Source: Acidobacteriota bacterium (lineage in GTDB: Bacteria > Acidobacteriota > Blastocatellia > Chloracidobacteriales > Chloracidobacteriaceae). From it: DNA of 64,000 nt. The stretch is from positions 1 to 64,000 of the forward strand of contig JACQXX010000110.1 of the NCBI GenBank assembly GCA_016208495.1. The letters are read 5' to 3'. A program made the position numbers and the translations under genes. Below the pieces are notes generated by a model. The model saw nothing but the letters and a program-made list of their open reading frames with translations, was not told the origin of the DNA and did not search any database. Positions 24,637 to 34,497 of the stretch are shown piece by piece (the stretch's first letter is position 1; each line of letters opens with the position of its first letter).

Positions 24637-26343
24637 ATGAGGTATTCAAAACTTTTGTTTGGGTCGGTGTGTATCGGCATTTTGGCCAGCTTGCTCAGTT
24701 GTACACTTTCCCCGCAACTCCAATCTGCAAGTGCCAAAGCCCAGTCACAGAACGTCAATCGGGTTACCATCAAGGAAGCCCAGGCGCTTTTTGCCAGACA
24801 GGAATGGGCTCAAACCGCTGTGGTCTGTGAGGAACTGGTCAAGACCAATCCCTATAATGGAGCGATTTGGGACATGCTTGGGTTTGCCCATCATCAACTC
24901 AAGCACTTTGACCAGGCCATCCCGGCATTTCAAAAGGCGGCGGAATGCGGCACCAAGCCTGCAACCCAGTTTTATAATATTGCCTGTGGCTATGCGTTGA
25001 AGGGCGAGAAAGAACAGGCCATGGCCTGGCTTGAAAAGGCAATGAAGACCCGCTTTTCAGATTTTGAAACACTTCGCAATGATTCCGATATTGACAGCCT
25101 GCGCAATGACCCACGTTTTAAAAAAATGATTGGGGAAAAGCCTGAAGGGTCATTCACTCGCGACGAGCAATGGCGCTATGACCTGCACTATCTGGCAAGT
25201 GAATTCAAACGATTACATTACAATGTCTACAACAAACTGGATCAGGCCCGGTTTGAAGCCACCCTGGCTGACATTGATCGCAAAATTCCAACTTTGAAAG
25301 ATCATCAGATTATCGTCGAACTGGTGTGCCTGACGGCTGCGATTGGCGATGGACACACTTTCTTTATGCCTCCAACCAGTGGTCCGGGCGAGTTTCACAA
25401 AATCCCGATTCAATTTACCGAATTCAAAGAAGGGATTTTTGTCACCGGAGCGGTTGAAGAATATAAAGCCGCGCTTGGCATGAAGCTGATCAAAATTGGA
25501 AAAACCTCCGTCGAACAGGCATATCGGGCAATCGCTAAAACGGTTTCCCGCGATAACGACATCTGGTTGCGAACGCAAGTCCCCCGCCGGTTTGCGGTTC
25601 CAGAATATGTGCAGGCATTTGGAATGATTCCAACTCTTGACGAGGTCCCCTATGTGCTGGCTGATGCAAGTGGCAAGGAAGTGACGATCTCGCCCAAACC
25701 ACGACCGTTTTTGGAGAAAGTCGAACTGATTTCTGTTCGTCCGAGTGGGCCAGAGGTCACGCCCCTCTACCTGAAAAATCAGGAGGATCTGTACTGGTAC
25801 GAATACCTGAAAGACTCAAAAACTGTCTTTTTTCAATACAATGGAGTTCAAAACAAACCCGATGAGTCAATTGCGGCCTTTGTGAAGAAGATGTTTGCAT
25901 TTATCAATGCCAACGAGGTGGAACGGCTCATCATTGACCTTCGGTGGAATGGCGGCGGCAATAACTTTCTCAACAAACCGCTGGTTCAGGAAATCATCCG
26001 ATGTGACAAAATCAATCAACCGGGCAAACTGTTTGTGATCATGGGGCGCAATACGTTTTCAGCCGCGATTTGTGGTGCTTCGGATTTGCAACAACAAACC
26101 CAGGCCATGTTTGTGGGCGAACCCTCAGCCTCACCGCCAAACTTTATTGGTGAGACCATTTTTACCACCCTGCCATTCTGCAAATTGCGGGCGAGCATTT
26201 CCACACTCTACTGGCAAAATGCGCCTGCGATGGATTACCGAATGTGGATTGCTCCGGATCTGGCTGCCGAACCGACCTACGAAGCTTTTGTCGCCAATCG
26301 CGATCTGGCGCTCGAAGCCATCTTCAGCTATGGGAAGGAATGA
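24637..26343 (+). CDS. lipoprotein with TPRs and S41-type (tail-specific protease-like) domain
   Basis: 568 residues from ATG 24637. Lipoprotein signal with lipobox LLSC. TPR-like helices at about residues 45-170 (AQTAVVCEELVKTNPYNGAIWDMLGFAHHQLKHFDQAIPAFQKAAE). From about 200 a protease-like part: IGDGHTFFMPP, LIIDLRWNGGGNNFLNKPLVQEI (substrate-strand region of S41), and GRNTFSAAICGASDLQ, where Ser fits the S41 nucleophile. The usual catalytic Lys is replaced or shifted (QQTQAMFVGEP), so activity is uncertain. Anchored in the cell envelope. Confidence 0.85.
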   Translation: MRYSKLLFGSVCIGILASLLSCTLSPQLQSASAKAQSQNVNRVTIKEAQALFARQEWAQTAVVCEELVKTNPYNGAIWDMLGFAHHQLKHFDQAIPAFQKAAECGTKPATQFYNIACGYALKGEKEQAMAWLEKAMKTRFSDFETLRNDSDIDSLRNDPRFKKMIGEKPEGSFTRDEQWRYDLHYLASEFKRLHYNVYNKLDQARFEATLADIDRKIPTLKDHQIIVELVCLTAAIGDGHTFFMPPTSGPGEFHKIPIQFTEFKEGIFVTGAVEEYKAALGMKLIKIGKTSVEQAYRAIAKTVSRDNDIWLRTQVPRRFAVPEYVQAFGMIPTLDEVPYVLADASGKEVTISPKPRPFLEKVELISVRPSGPEVTPLYLKNQEDLYWYEYLKDSKTVFFQYNGVQNKPDESIAAFVKKMFAFINANEVERLIIDLRWNGGGNNFLNKPLVQEIIRCDKINQPGKLFVIMGRNTFSAAICGASDLQQQTQAMFVGEPSASPPNFIGETIFTTLPFCKLRASISTLYWQNAPAMDYRMWIAPDLAAEPTYEAFVANRDLALEAIFSYGKE

Positions 26344-26394
26344 TTTGGGGCTGAGAAAACCAGGGCTGAGGGCTTGGTTTTTTCAGCCTGATAT
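26344..26394. terminator. two-way terminator between convergent genes
   Basis: GAAAACCA (26354-26361) pairs with TTGGTTTTTTC (26376-26386) around GGGCTGAGGGC, with T-runs on both strands. It overlaps the stop codon of the histidine kinase gene and follows that of the S41-like gene. Confidence 0.6.
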
Positions 26395-29373
26395 CAGATG
26401 AATGGACTGCAGCAACCGGGTTAAATCATCAATGGAGAATGGTTTGACCAGCCGATTGATAAATCCATGTCGCTGTGGAAAAACCATGCATGGGTCGTTG
26501 ACATGTCCGCTGCAGGCTACGGCCTGGACGGTTGAGTCCAGTTTCTGGAGTTGATGAAGAGTATCCACACCGCCAGTTCCACCTGGAATCGTCAAATCCA
26601 AAATGACCAGATGAAACGGGGTATGATGCTGTTGAGCGGCTTGAAATGCAGAGATTGCTTCAGTTCCATCAACCACTTTGGTGACTTCACAGCCCAAACA
26701 TTCGAGAGAATCCTTGAGTAAATCCCCAACCAGTGGATCATCTTCGAGGACTAAAATCCGGAGGTTTCCAAACTGGGGCGAATTTGAGTCAACGTCAGGT
26801 GACAACAACTCAGTTGGTGTGACTGGGATGGCTGGGACCCAAATCGTAAATTGAGTTCCTTGACCGGGTTGGGAATTGACGGTGATGTGTCCACTATGGC
26901 GGCGGACAATGGAATGAACCACCGCCAGACCTAACCCGCTTCCATGATTTTTAGTCGTGAAATAGGGGTCAAAAATTTTATGAATGTGTTCAGGTTGGAT
27001 TCCAACGCCTTCATCTGAAAATCGCAACCGAAGGTAGGCTCCGGCTTTGAGTGGCAGGGGCGAGTCTTCGTCAAGCATTTCGTTGGTGGCTGAGATGGCG
27101 ATTTGTCCGCCGCCTGGCAAGGCATCACGAGCGTTTAAAACCAGATTTTGAACCACTTGCCCGATCTGGTTCGGATCCACATTGGCCTCCCACAATCCGG
27201 AATCAAATTCGAATCGGCATTTCACATTTGACCCGCGCAAGGCAAAGATGGCGGCTTCGGAAAGCACGGAAGTGATATCGGTTGGCATTCGGTGCGGGGC
27301 GCCGCCTTTCGAGAACGTCAAGAGCTGCTGGGCGAGTGCCCGTGCCCGATCAACCGCATTTTCAACCACTTGAAGTTTCGCATCAACCTTTGTCGGGTTG
27401 TCGAGCATATGTCTGGCGAGCGAAACATTGCCCAGAATCGCCGCCAGCAGATTATTGAAATCGTGGGCAATGCCGCCAGCCAGCACGCCCAAACTTTCCA
27501 ATCTGGAGAGTTTCTGGCGTTCTTCTTCCTCACGCCTGCGTTCTGTCACATCAATATTGATCCCAACAATCCCACAAATTTTACCTTCATCCCAGATGGG
27601 CAGGATCAGTTGCCACAGCACCCGCTCTTCACCATTGACCAGAAACACATTTTCCTCATCAATATGCTCACCATTAAATACGCGAGCGTGATTGGCTTTC
27701 CATTTGGCGATGGTTTCCTGGGGCTGGTTGGCTTCATCTGGCAACTGGCCGACAATCGAACCCCAATGTTTGACGGACTGAGCGTTCTGGTAAGTGCATC
27801 GGTGACTGATGTCACGGATCCAGATATCAAACGGGATCACCTCCAGGAGGGCCTGAAAATGGGCCCGGCTTTGACGGAGGGCTTCGGCGGCTTCGCGTTG
27901 TTCGGTCAGGTCAATCACCAGCCCTTCGAGCAAGATTGGATTTTCTTCGGCATCAAACACAATTCGGAAGCGATCCTGTACCCACCGAATATTTCCGTTT
28001 TTATGGATCACACGATAGGTCAATTCACCTTCAGGTTGAACCTTACACTTCTCAACCCGCTGGCGGACGATCCCCAAATCGTCTGGATGAACACACGTTT
28101 CCCATAATTGTGGTGTGTGAAAAAAATCAGACGCCGGATATCCGGTAATTCCTTCAATGGCTGGGTTGAGATACAGAGTCCGAAAATCAGGCAATGAAAC
28201 CGACCACAAAATTTCCCGCATCCAGTTTAAAATACCATTCAGACGACTCTGGCTTTGTTTGAGTGCTTCCAGGGTGGCTCGCTGTTCAGTCACATCTCTG
28301 AAGTTCACCACAATGCCTTGAACAATCGGGTTTTCGAGCAGGTTCCGACTGTACATTTCGACCACTCGCCAGTCACCGTTGGTATGTTGGATTCTGGTTT
28401 CGATGATGCGGCCTTCATTTGGATGTGACATAAAGATCTGGGTCTGTTCCCGGATCTGTTCCACTTCATCTGGATGGACGTTGGCATAGGGACTTTGCCC
28501 AATGATCTGGTTTGGCCGCCGACCGGTAATTTGCTCAATGGGGGGGGTGATATAGGTTACAATTCCGTGTTGATTGACCACGGCCATCGCTTCAAATGAT
28601 TTCTCCACCAGGGTTCGGAACCATTCCTCACGCTCACGGAGCCGGTCTTCGGCCAGTTTGCGTTCGGTGACGTCATGAAAACTAAATACAATTCCCTTGA
28701 GCTTTGGATTCGAAAGGTGATTTTGAGCTTTTCCCTCGATCCAGCGCCAGGTGCCATCTTTATGTTGAATTCGAACTAAGGCCGTTTTGATGATTTCCGG
28801 ATGAATGAGTAGTTGATCAAATTCTGCCTTTAAGAGTGGAACGTCATCTGGATGAATAAATGTAAACCCATTGATTCCCTGGACTTCAGGTAACTCGCGC
28901 CCCAGAACATAGACATTATTTTGACTGGTATATTTGGTTGATCCGTCAGATGAAACCAGCGTGACGGCTTCTGGAATTTCATTGACCAATCGTCGGAGCC
29001 GACGATCAAAATATTCGCGATGGAGTTTGGTGATGCATGTCTTGAGTCGCCTGGGTGATTCCAACAAGACATAATCCTGGAGCCGACCTTGTTCAAGCTG
29101 CTCAAGTGCGGTGTCTTCTTCCTGGGCTGTGACCACACCAATGATCGGGATGAGATGAAACCGGGTGTTGAGCTGGGTCAACAGCGATGACTCAACGTGT
29201 TGAGTCACCACAATATCTGGGATTGCACTGAGTTCGGGGCCAGGAGGTGGCGTGGTCATACTGAACGAGAATCCAGACTGGCTCAGGATGTGGGACAGTG
29301 GATCAGGGGCCGTTGAAATCAAGAGAACGTGCGGTAAGAGTAAATCCTCAACTGGAGGTGACGGCTCAAACAT
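26383..29373 (-). CDS. multi-PAS hybrid sensor histidine kinase
   Basis: 996 residues. A degenerate receiver-like N-terminus (about 1-110), then four PAS/PAC units at about 115-235, 245-365, 375-495 and 505-620 (each with WRWIEG, WRVVEM, IRWVQD or ERVLW signatures). The phosphoacceptor is LGVLAGGIAHDFNNLLAAILGN at about residue 640, followed by ATPase boxes NLVLNARDAL, FSDEGVGI and HGSGLGLAVV. It ends with a receiver domain whose Asp lies in LVILDLTIPGG at about 925. There is no membrane segment, so it is a cytoplasmic sensor with internal phosphorelay. No separate response regulator is adjacent; the neighbouring propeller-kinase gene is on the same strand. Confidence 0.93.
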   Translation of the reverse strand: MFEPSPPVEDLLLPHVLLISTAPDPLSHILSQSGFSFSMTTPPPGPELSAIPDIVVTQHVESSLLTQLNTRFHLIPIIGVVTAQEEDTALEQLEQGRLQDYVLLESPRRLKTCITKLHREYFDRRLRRLVNEIPEAVTLVSSDGSTKYTSQNNVYVLGRELPEVQGINGFTFIHPDDVPLLKAEFDQLLIHPEIIKTALVRIQHKDGTWRWIEGKAQNHLSNPKLKGIVFSFHDVTERKLAEDRLREREEWFRTLVEKSFEAMAVVNQHGIVTYITPPIEQITGRRPNQIIGQSPYANVHPDEVEQIREQTQIFMSHPNEGRIIETRIQHTNGDWRVVEMYSRNLLENPIVQGIVVNFRDVTEQRATLEALKQSQSRLNGILNWMREILWSVSLPDFRTLYLNPAIEGITGYPASDFFHTPQLWETCVHPDDLGIVRQRVEKCKVQPEGELTYRVIHKNGNIRWVQDRFRIVFDAEENPILLEGLVIDLTEQREAAEALRQSRAHFQALLEVIPFDIWIRDISHRCTYQNAQSVKHWGSIVGQLPDEANQPQETIAKWKANHARVFNGEHIDEENVFLVNGEERVLWQLILPIWDEGKICGIVGINIDVTERRREEEERQKLSRLESLGVLAGGIAHDFNNLLAAILGNVSLARHMLDNPTKVDAKLQVVENAVDRARALAQQLLTFSKGGAPHRMPTDITSVLSEAAIFALRGSNVKCRFEFDSGLWEANVDPNQIGQVVQNLVLNARDALPGGGQIAISATNEMLDEDSPLPLKAGAYLRLRFSDEGVGIQPEHIHKIFDPYFTTKNHGSGLGLAVVHSIVRRHSGHITVNSQPGQGTQFTIWVPAIPVTPTELLSPDVDSNSPQFGNLRILVLEDDPLVGDLLKDSLECLGCEVTKVVDGTEAISAFQAAQQHHTPFHLVILDLTIPGGTGGVDTLHQLQKLDSTVQAVACSGHVNDPCMVFPQRHGFINRLVKPFSIDDLTRLLQSIHLISG

Positions 29374-29516
29374 AAAGGTACCTGGCAGGAAATCGACTGG
29401 CTAAACTTCTCTGTTAATTGATGTTCTCAACATATCAGGAATGAATGAGAAGCAACAATCGTTTTGCGGCACCTCAGAAGGTCAGCTTCTCAAGTGTGGT
29501 GGAATTTCGAGTGGAC

Positions 29517-32500
29517 TTATTCAGGATTGGTTCGAGTCGAGGGCAGATTTTGGGTTTCCACCAGATTGGTGCTGGTAAACTCAGCCGTGGGTAAGGCCGC
29601 AATCTCCCGATTCTGGTCCGCTGATCGGGCTGAGTGCGGAAATTGATCACTTTCTTCAGGAAGTATATTGAAAATCTGGGCAATCTGGTCCGCAAATTCC
29701 TGGGCAGTTGGACGATCAACTGGTTTCTTGGATAACCCACGCAAGACCAGTGCTTCAACGGCCTCAGGAACATATTCAGCAAATTTCCGCACCGGTGGCG
29801 GGGGATATTGCAGATGAGCCACCACCAGACTGGCAAACGCCTGGGCATGTTCGGCAAATGGCTGCCTGCCGCACAGGAGTTCATACATCATCACGGCCAG
29901 GCTGTAGATATCAGAGCGGCCATCATACGAGTGAGCCGCCAGACGTTCCGGCGCCATATAGGCCGGAGTTCCAACAATACCCCCAGTTGCTGTAAGTTGC
30001 ATCCATTCGCCAGTATCATCGCCAAACATTTTCGCCACGCCAAAATCAAGCACTTTGACGATCTCTCCGCCTGGTCCCTGGTGCAGAAAAACATTCTCGG
30101 GTTTGATATCACGGTGGATGATTCCCTGGGTGTGGGCTTCGATCAGCGCAAAACACACCTGTTGCGCAATCCGCAAACTGTGCCGAACTGACAAAACCGG
30201 AGTTTCCTTCAATACCTCGCTTAGTGCCTGGCCCTGTAACAATTCCATCACCAGAAATGCGATACCGTCGGCTGAAATACCTGAGTCAAGAACCTGTATC
30301 GCATTCGGATGGATCACTTTTGAAGCCGAAATGCCTTCGCGCCGAAAGCGTTCGATGGCATCCGCACTGTCGTTGCCGGGTGACGGTTTAAACACCTTGA
30401 CCGCCACCTGACGATTGAAGGCCAGTTGCGTGGCTCGAAACACAATTCCAAACCCGCCGGCGCCGATTTTTTCATCCAATCGGTATTTCTCATCCAGCAC
30501 CGTGCCCGGCAATGCTTCGGCCAGCGCTGAAAAAATTCGGTCCGCCTGAATTTGGGACACGACCAGTTTCTGGTTCATTTCGGCCAGTTCCTGATTTTTG
30601 CGATCCAAAGCTTTATTTTGAATAGCCAGTTGGGCGGCGGCTTCGGCTTTGGCCTGGGCGGTTTCACGTTCGGCACGGGCGGTGAGTTCCGCTTCGCGAA
30701 GTCGCGCCCGGGTTTGCAACCGGTGCTGTTGAAACCGAAAGGCGCCGGCCACCATCCCCGTCAACAGACAGGTATATCCCACATACGCCCACCAGGTCCG
30801 CCAGGGCGGCGGCAGAATCACCACTCGGAGGGCGATCCCGGCTTCGTTCCACACGCCGTCATTGTTTGAAGCTTTGACCCGAAAGGTGTATTCGCCAGGA
30901 TCAAGATTGGTATAGCTGGCAAACCGCCGGTGACCACAATAAATCCAGTCGCGGTCAAAACCTTCAAGCTGGTAGGCGTACTGGTTTTTATCCGGCAGAT
31001 GAAAATTCAAGGCCGCAAATTCAAACGACAGATAATTTTCATCATAACGAAGCGGTGCAATTTCCTTGCCGTTAAAGCCTTCGACCAGATGGTCATACTG
31101 TCGAAACTGGGTTATAACGACTGGTGGAATGTACGGGTTATCGGTGATATCACGCGGGTGAAACAGGTTAAATCCATTGATTCCACCAAATAAAAGCTCG
31201 CCTTGCGGTGATTTGGCATAAGCGCCGGAATTAAATTCGTTACTCTGCAATCCATCCCGGATGTCATACGCCCGGATCGCTCGGGTGCGGGGATTGTATT
31301 TGGCGAGCCCGGTGTTGGTGCTTAACCAGAGGTTGCCATCGTCATCCAGCACAATGCCATAAATGTTGTCATCCGGCAGGCCATTTTGAGTGGTAACGGG
31401 CGAAAACTCTCCGGTTGTTGGTGAGAACCGGTTTAATCCCCCGTTGGTGCCAATCCACAGGGTGCCGTCAGCGTCCTCGACCAGACAAAAAACCCGGTTG
31501 CTGGTGATACTTTTTGGATCCGTGGGATTGTGAACATAGTGCCGAATGTGGTGTGAGGCCGGGTCATATCGAAACAACCCGGCTGAAGTGGCCAGCCACA
31601 GGAGATTGTGTTGACCAAACACAAGCGACCAGATCCGGTTGTTGCCGACTTCAGAGGCTTCTTCGGGAAATGGGCGAAAAACCTGGGCCGTGCCGGTATC
31701 TGGATCAAAGCGGTTTAAGGTATAGCCGGAAGATGAAAGCCACAGATTCCCAGTCTGATCCTCGGCAATCCGCATCACCGTGCTGGAGCTTAAACTCTGG
31801 GGGTTTTGCGGATCGTGTCGGAAACAGGTAAAGGTGTCGGTGTCGCGTTCATAGCGACAGAGACCCGCGACTGAGCCGAACCAGAGCCGATGGTGCCGGT
31901 CTTCAAAAATACAGGTGGCCACTTTGGCTGGAAACCCGGTTTTGCCGGTTATATCAACCGGATACACTTTGACGATGCCGGCAGTCGGATCAATCCGGTT
32001 GAGTCCATCAGGCGTGCTGGCCCAGATGAGTCCGCTACGATCTTTATACAAGGCGAAGACCGATTCATGACTCAGTGTATTGGGCAGGTCCGGATTGTGA
32101 GTGAAGTGCTGGAAGCGCCGGGCACGGTAATCCAGCCGATTGAGCCCGCCGCCGCTGAGTCCCACCCAGACATTGCCGGCTCGGTCTTGAAAAATGGACC
32201 GAATATTGTCATCGCCAAGCGTGGTTGGATCCTTGCGGTCGTGCCGATACTGGATAAAGCTATCGCTTTGTGGGTCATAGAGATTGAGTCCCAATCGGGC
32301 GCCAATCCACACTCGTCCCTGCTGATCACAATAGAGTGCCCGAATATTGCTGGCCGTCAGGCTCTTTGGATTGGCCGGGTCGCTGACATAGGTTTTCAGC
32401 TCGCCGGTGCTCACCGAGTAGCGGCATAGTTCTTTGGTCGTGCCGATCCAGAGATTGCCCTGGCGGTCAAATTTGAGCGAAATACAATGTGGGCTGGGCG

Positions 32501-33188
32501 CTTCAGGGTTTTTATCGTCAGTCAGTTTTACAGCGGAGAAAGTCTGGGTATTTGGATCAAACCGGTTGACGCCACCGCCATCCGTTCCAATCCAGAGAAT
32601 TCCGTTCTGGTCCTGAGCAATCGCTCGAACGTAATTGTGACCAATACTTTGCGGGTTATTTGGGTCGTATTGAAACCGTTGAAATGAATTGGTTTTTGGA
32701 AGATATAAATGCAGTCCGTTGGTGGTTCCAAGCCAGATTCGGTGGTTTTGATCTTCAACGATGGCATCAACCCGGCTGGCCGCGAGGGCACTCGGATTGG
32801 CCGGGTCAGGATAGAAACGGGTGAACGTGCCGGTTTTGCGGTCAAACCGGGTCGCTCCGCCGCCATTGGTGCCAATCCATAAAAACCCTTGTGAGTCTTC
32901 CAGCAGACAATGGACGTCATTATTGATCAAACTATTGGGATTATTTGGGATATAGCGATAAATGAAAAATTCATACCCGTCATAGCGGTTTAATCCATCC
33001 TGAGTGCCGATCCACAGGTATCCGTCCTGATCCTGAACCATACACTGGACCGAGGATTGAGACAGGCCCTGTTCAAACGTGATGTGCCGAAAGACAGGGC
33101 GGGGAGGTTCAGCGGCAGACACCAGTGCCTGCCAGCCAAAAAGCAGCAATCCCAGACACATCAGACAGGCGAGACGAGGCATAGACAA
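29517..33188 (-). CDS. regulator-propeller/Y_Y_Y sensor fused to a Ser/Thr protein kinase
   Basis: 1223 residues. Signal peptide (LGLLLFGWQALVSAAE), then about fourteen repeats of the two-component regulator propeller (DxDGYLWIGTxDGLNRYD), a Y_Y_Y domain at about 710-780 (YAYQLEGFDRDWIYCG, ASYTNLDPGEYTFRVKASNNDGVWN), one membrane segment at about 795-815, a charged coiled coil at about 820-890, and a complete Hanks kinase from about 905: GAGGFGIVF, VAVK, HRDIKPEN, DFGVAK, and APE in YMAPERL. Propeller proteins of this type normally carry a histidine kinase, a cyclase or a phosphatase; a Ser/Thr kinase is less common. It should sense a periplasmic ligand and phosphorylate cytoplasmic proteins. 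Confidence 0.93.
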   Translation of the reverse strand: MSMPRLACLMCLGLLLFGWQALVSAAEPPRPVFRHITFEQGLSQSSVQCMVQDQDGYLWIGTQDGLNRYDGYEFFIYRYIPNNPNSLINNDVHCLLEDSQGFLWIGTNGGGATRFDRKTGTFTRFYPDPANPSALAASRVDAIVEDQNHRIWLGTTNGLHLYLPKTNSFQRFQYDPNNPQSIGHNYVRAIAQDQNGILWIGTDGGGVNRFDPNTQTFSAVKLTDDKNPEAPSPHCISLKFDRQGNLWIGTTKELCRYSVSTGELKTYVSDPANPKSLTASNIRALYCDQQGRVWIGARLGLNLYDPQSDSFIQYRHDRKDPTTLGDDNIRSIFQDRAGNVWVGLSGGGLNRLDYRARRFQHFTHNPDLPNTLSHESVFALYKDRSGLIWASTPDGLNRIDPTAGIVKVYPVDITGKTGFPAKVATCIFEDRHHRLWFGSVAGLCRYERDTDTFTCFRHDPQNPQSLSSSTVMRIAEDQTGNLWLSSSGYTLNRFDPDTGTAQVFRPFPEEASEVGNNRIWSLVFGQHNLLWLATSAGLFRYDPASHHIRHYVHNPTDPKSITSNRVFCLVEDADGTLWIGTNGGLNRFSPTTGEFSPVTTQNGLPDDNIYGIVLDDDGNLWLSTNTGLAKYNPRTRAIRAYDIRDGLQSNEFNSGAYAKSPQGELLFGGINGFNLFHPRDITDNPYIPPVVITQFRQYDHLVEGFNGKEIAPLRYDENYLSFEFAALNFHLPDKNQYAYQLEGFDRDWIYCGHRRFASYTNLDPGEYTFRVKASNNDGVWNEAGIALRVVILPPPWRTWWAYVGYTCLLTGMVAGAFRFQQHRLQTRARLREAELTARAERETAQAKAEAAAQLAIQNKALDRKNQELAEMNQKLVVSQIQADRIFSALAEALPGTVLDEKYRLDEKIGAGGFGIVFRATQLAFNRQVAVKVFKPSPGNDSADAIERFRREGISASKVIHPNAIQVLDSGISADGIAFLVMELLQGQALSEVLKETPVLSVRHSLRIAQQVCFALIEAHTQGIIHRDIKPENVFLHQGPGGEIVKVLDFGVAKMFGDDTGEWMQLTATGGIVGTPAYMAPERLAAHSYDGRSDIYSLAVMMYELLCGRQPFAEHAQAFASLVVAHLQYPPPPVRKFAEYVPEAVEALVLRGLSKKPVDRPTAQEFADQIAQIFNILPEESDQFPHSARSADQNREIAALPTAEFTSTNLVETQNLPSTRTNPE

Positions 33189-33499
33189 TGAAAAACAGGT
33201 TGAGCGAGAATCGTAAAAGCAAAAAATCGTGTAGAGGGTGGGAATAGCTCTGATTGAAAAAAGTGCGTAAGCCTAACTGAAATCAGGACATTTGAAAACC
33301 GGGGGTGGTGTTTTCCAGGTGAGGAGGTCAGACTGTCATCGCCTGTTGTTAAGAGAACCATTCTTTTTCGTAGTGGTACACTTTAGTTTTGTGTCACACA
33401 AATAAACTTTTGGGAAGTTTCTGATTGTATTTTGGTGTCATCCACCAGTTAGAAAACCTGATTCGGCAGTTACAAAAAAAGGTCAGGAGGTTAAGCCAG
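33189..33499. other. intergenic, divergent promoter region
   Basis: About 310 bases between the propeller-kinase gene and the PD40 gene. I see no gene; the start codon at 33425 in the downstream frame would add a charged N-terminus before the signal peptide and is less likely than 33500. Confidence 0.4.
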
Positions 33500-34489
33500 A
33501 TGATCAAAGCACTGTTATCAATAGGAGTTGGGTTCATTCTCTGTTTGCCTGTTTTTGGGAATTCTCATCAGTTGAGTGACTTATCACAGAAAGAAAAAGC
33601 TCAATTTCTCATCTATGAGCCAGGCGCTAACCGCTCAACAGTGCTTATTGCTGGACAGTCAGTTCTTGTTTACCCACAACCTGGAGAACTGACTTCGCGT
33701 GGGTTTTCCTGGAACAGTGATATTCTCCACTATGGATTCCCAACTATGTCACCCGATGGAACCCGAATAGCGTTTGTGAGACGGTTAAACAGTCAAAGCC
33801 AGGATGAAACGATCACGGTTTATTCGTTTGCGTCCAAAACCTATCTCGATGTAATTACCCTACCGCTAAGTGTTTATGCCCTTGCCTGGTCCCCAGTGAA
33901 TGACACCATCGCTTTTTTGGCCAAAGAGAAAGATGGATATAAGTTCGTTCTTCAACAGGTCAACCTGCAAGGCCAGTCAGCCCCAGAATTGCTGACACCG
34001 GCTGTTTTTGGCCCAAACGATTTATTTTCCTGGTCTCCAGATGGGAAAAAAATTGTGATTGAACAGTCCACCCCGAACGAATCTGATCCTGCGAAGGAAA
34101 AGCAGTTGTTGATTCTTGATTTGGAAACCAAAACCTTGAAATTTCTGACTTATGGGTACAATCCGTCCTGGTCCCCGACTGAACAAAAAATTGCCTTCCT
34201 AGATGTTCAGCAAAAGCATTGTTTTCAAATCAATTCCGATGGCACAAAAAAACAAAAGCTGTTTACCTATCGGGAGTTACTCCCTTCTGGTCACACCTTG
34301 GTCGGTCCGTTGGTTTGGTCGCCTGATTCACGATTTCTGGTCTACCATATCACTGACGGGATGAAAGGGGATCGTCGAAAGGTTTTTTGTTTCGAGTTGA
34401 AAAATGGAAAAAAACGACGAGTAAAGTGTATTAATTCTTTTTTACTTGTTAGCTGGAAAAAAATAGTGAAATTTTCTGAGAAAAATTAG
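33500..34489 (+). CDS. secreted PD40/TolB-like beta-propeller protein
   Basis: 329 residues from ATG 33500, preceded by GGAGG. Signal peptide MIKALLSIGVGFILCLPVFGNS. At least four PD40 blades are visible: FPTMSPDGTRIAFVRR, ALAWSPVNDTIAFLAK, LFSWSPDGKKIVIEQ, NPSWSPTEQKIAFLD and PLVWSPDSRFLVYHI. TolB-like propellers bind proteins or cell-wall ligands in the periplasm. The C-terminus becomes Lys-rich. Followed at 8 bases by the next gene, so an operon is likely. These two genes are richer in A+T than most neighbours. Confidence 0.75.
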   Translation: MIKALLSIGVGFILCLPVFGNSHQLSDLSQKEKAQFLIYEPGANRSTVLIAGQSVLVYPQPGELTSRGFSWNSDILHYGFPTMSPDGTRIAFVRRLNSQSQDETITVYSFASKTYLDVITLPLSVYALAWSPVNDTIAFLAKEKDGYKFVLQQVNLQGQSAPELLTPAVFGPNDLFSWSPDGKKIVIEQSTPNESDPAKEKQLLILDLETKTLKFLTYGYNPSWSPTEQKIAFLDVQQKHCFQINSDGTKKQKLFTYRELLPSGHTLVGPLVWSPDSRFLVYHITDGMKGDRRKVFCFELKNGKKRRVKCINSFLLVSWKKIVKFSEKN

Positions 34490-34497
34490 GTAATGTT

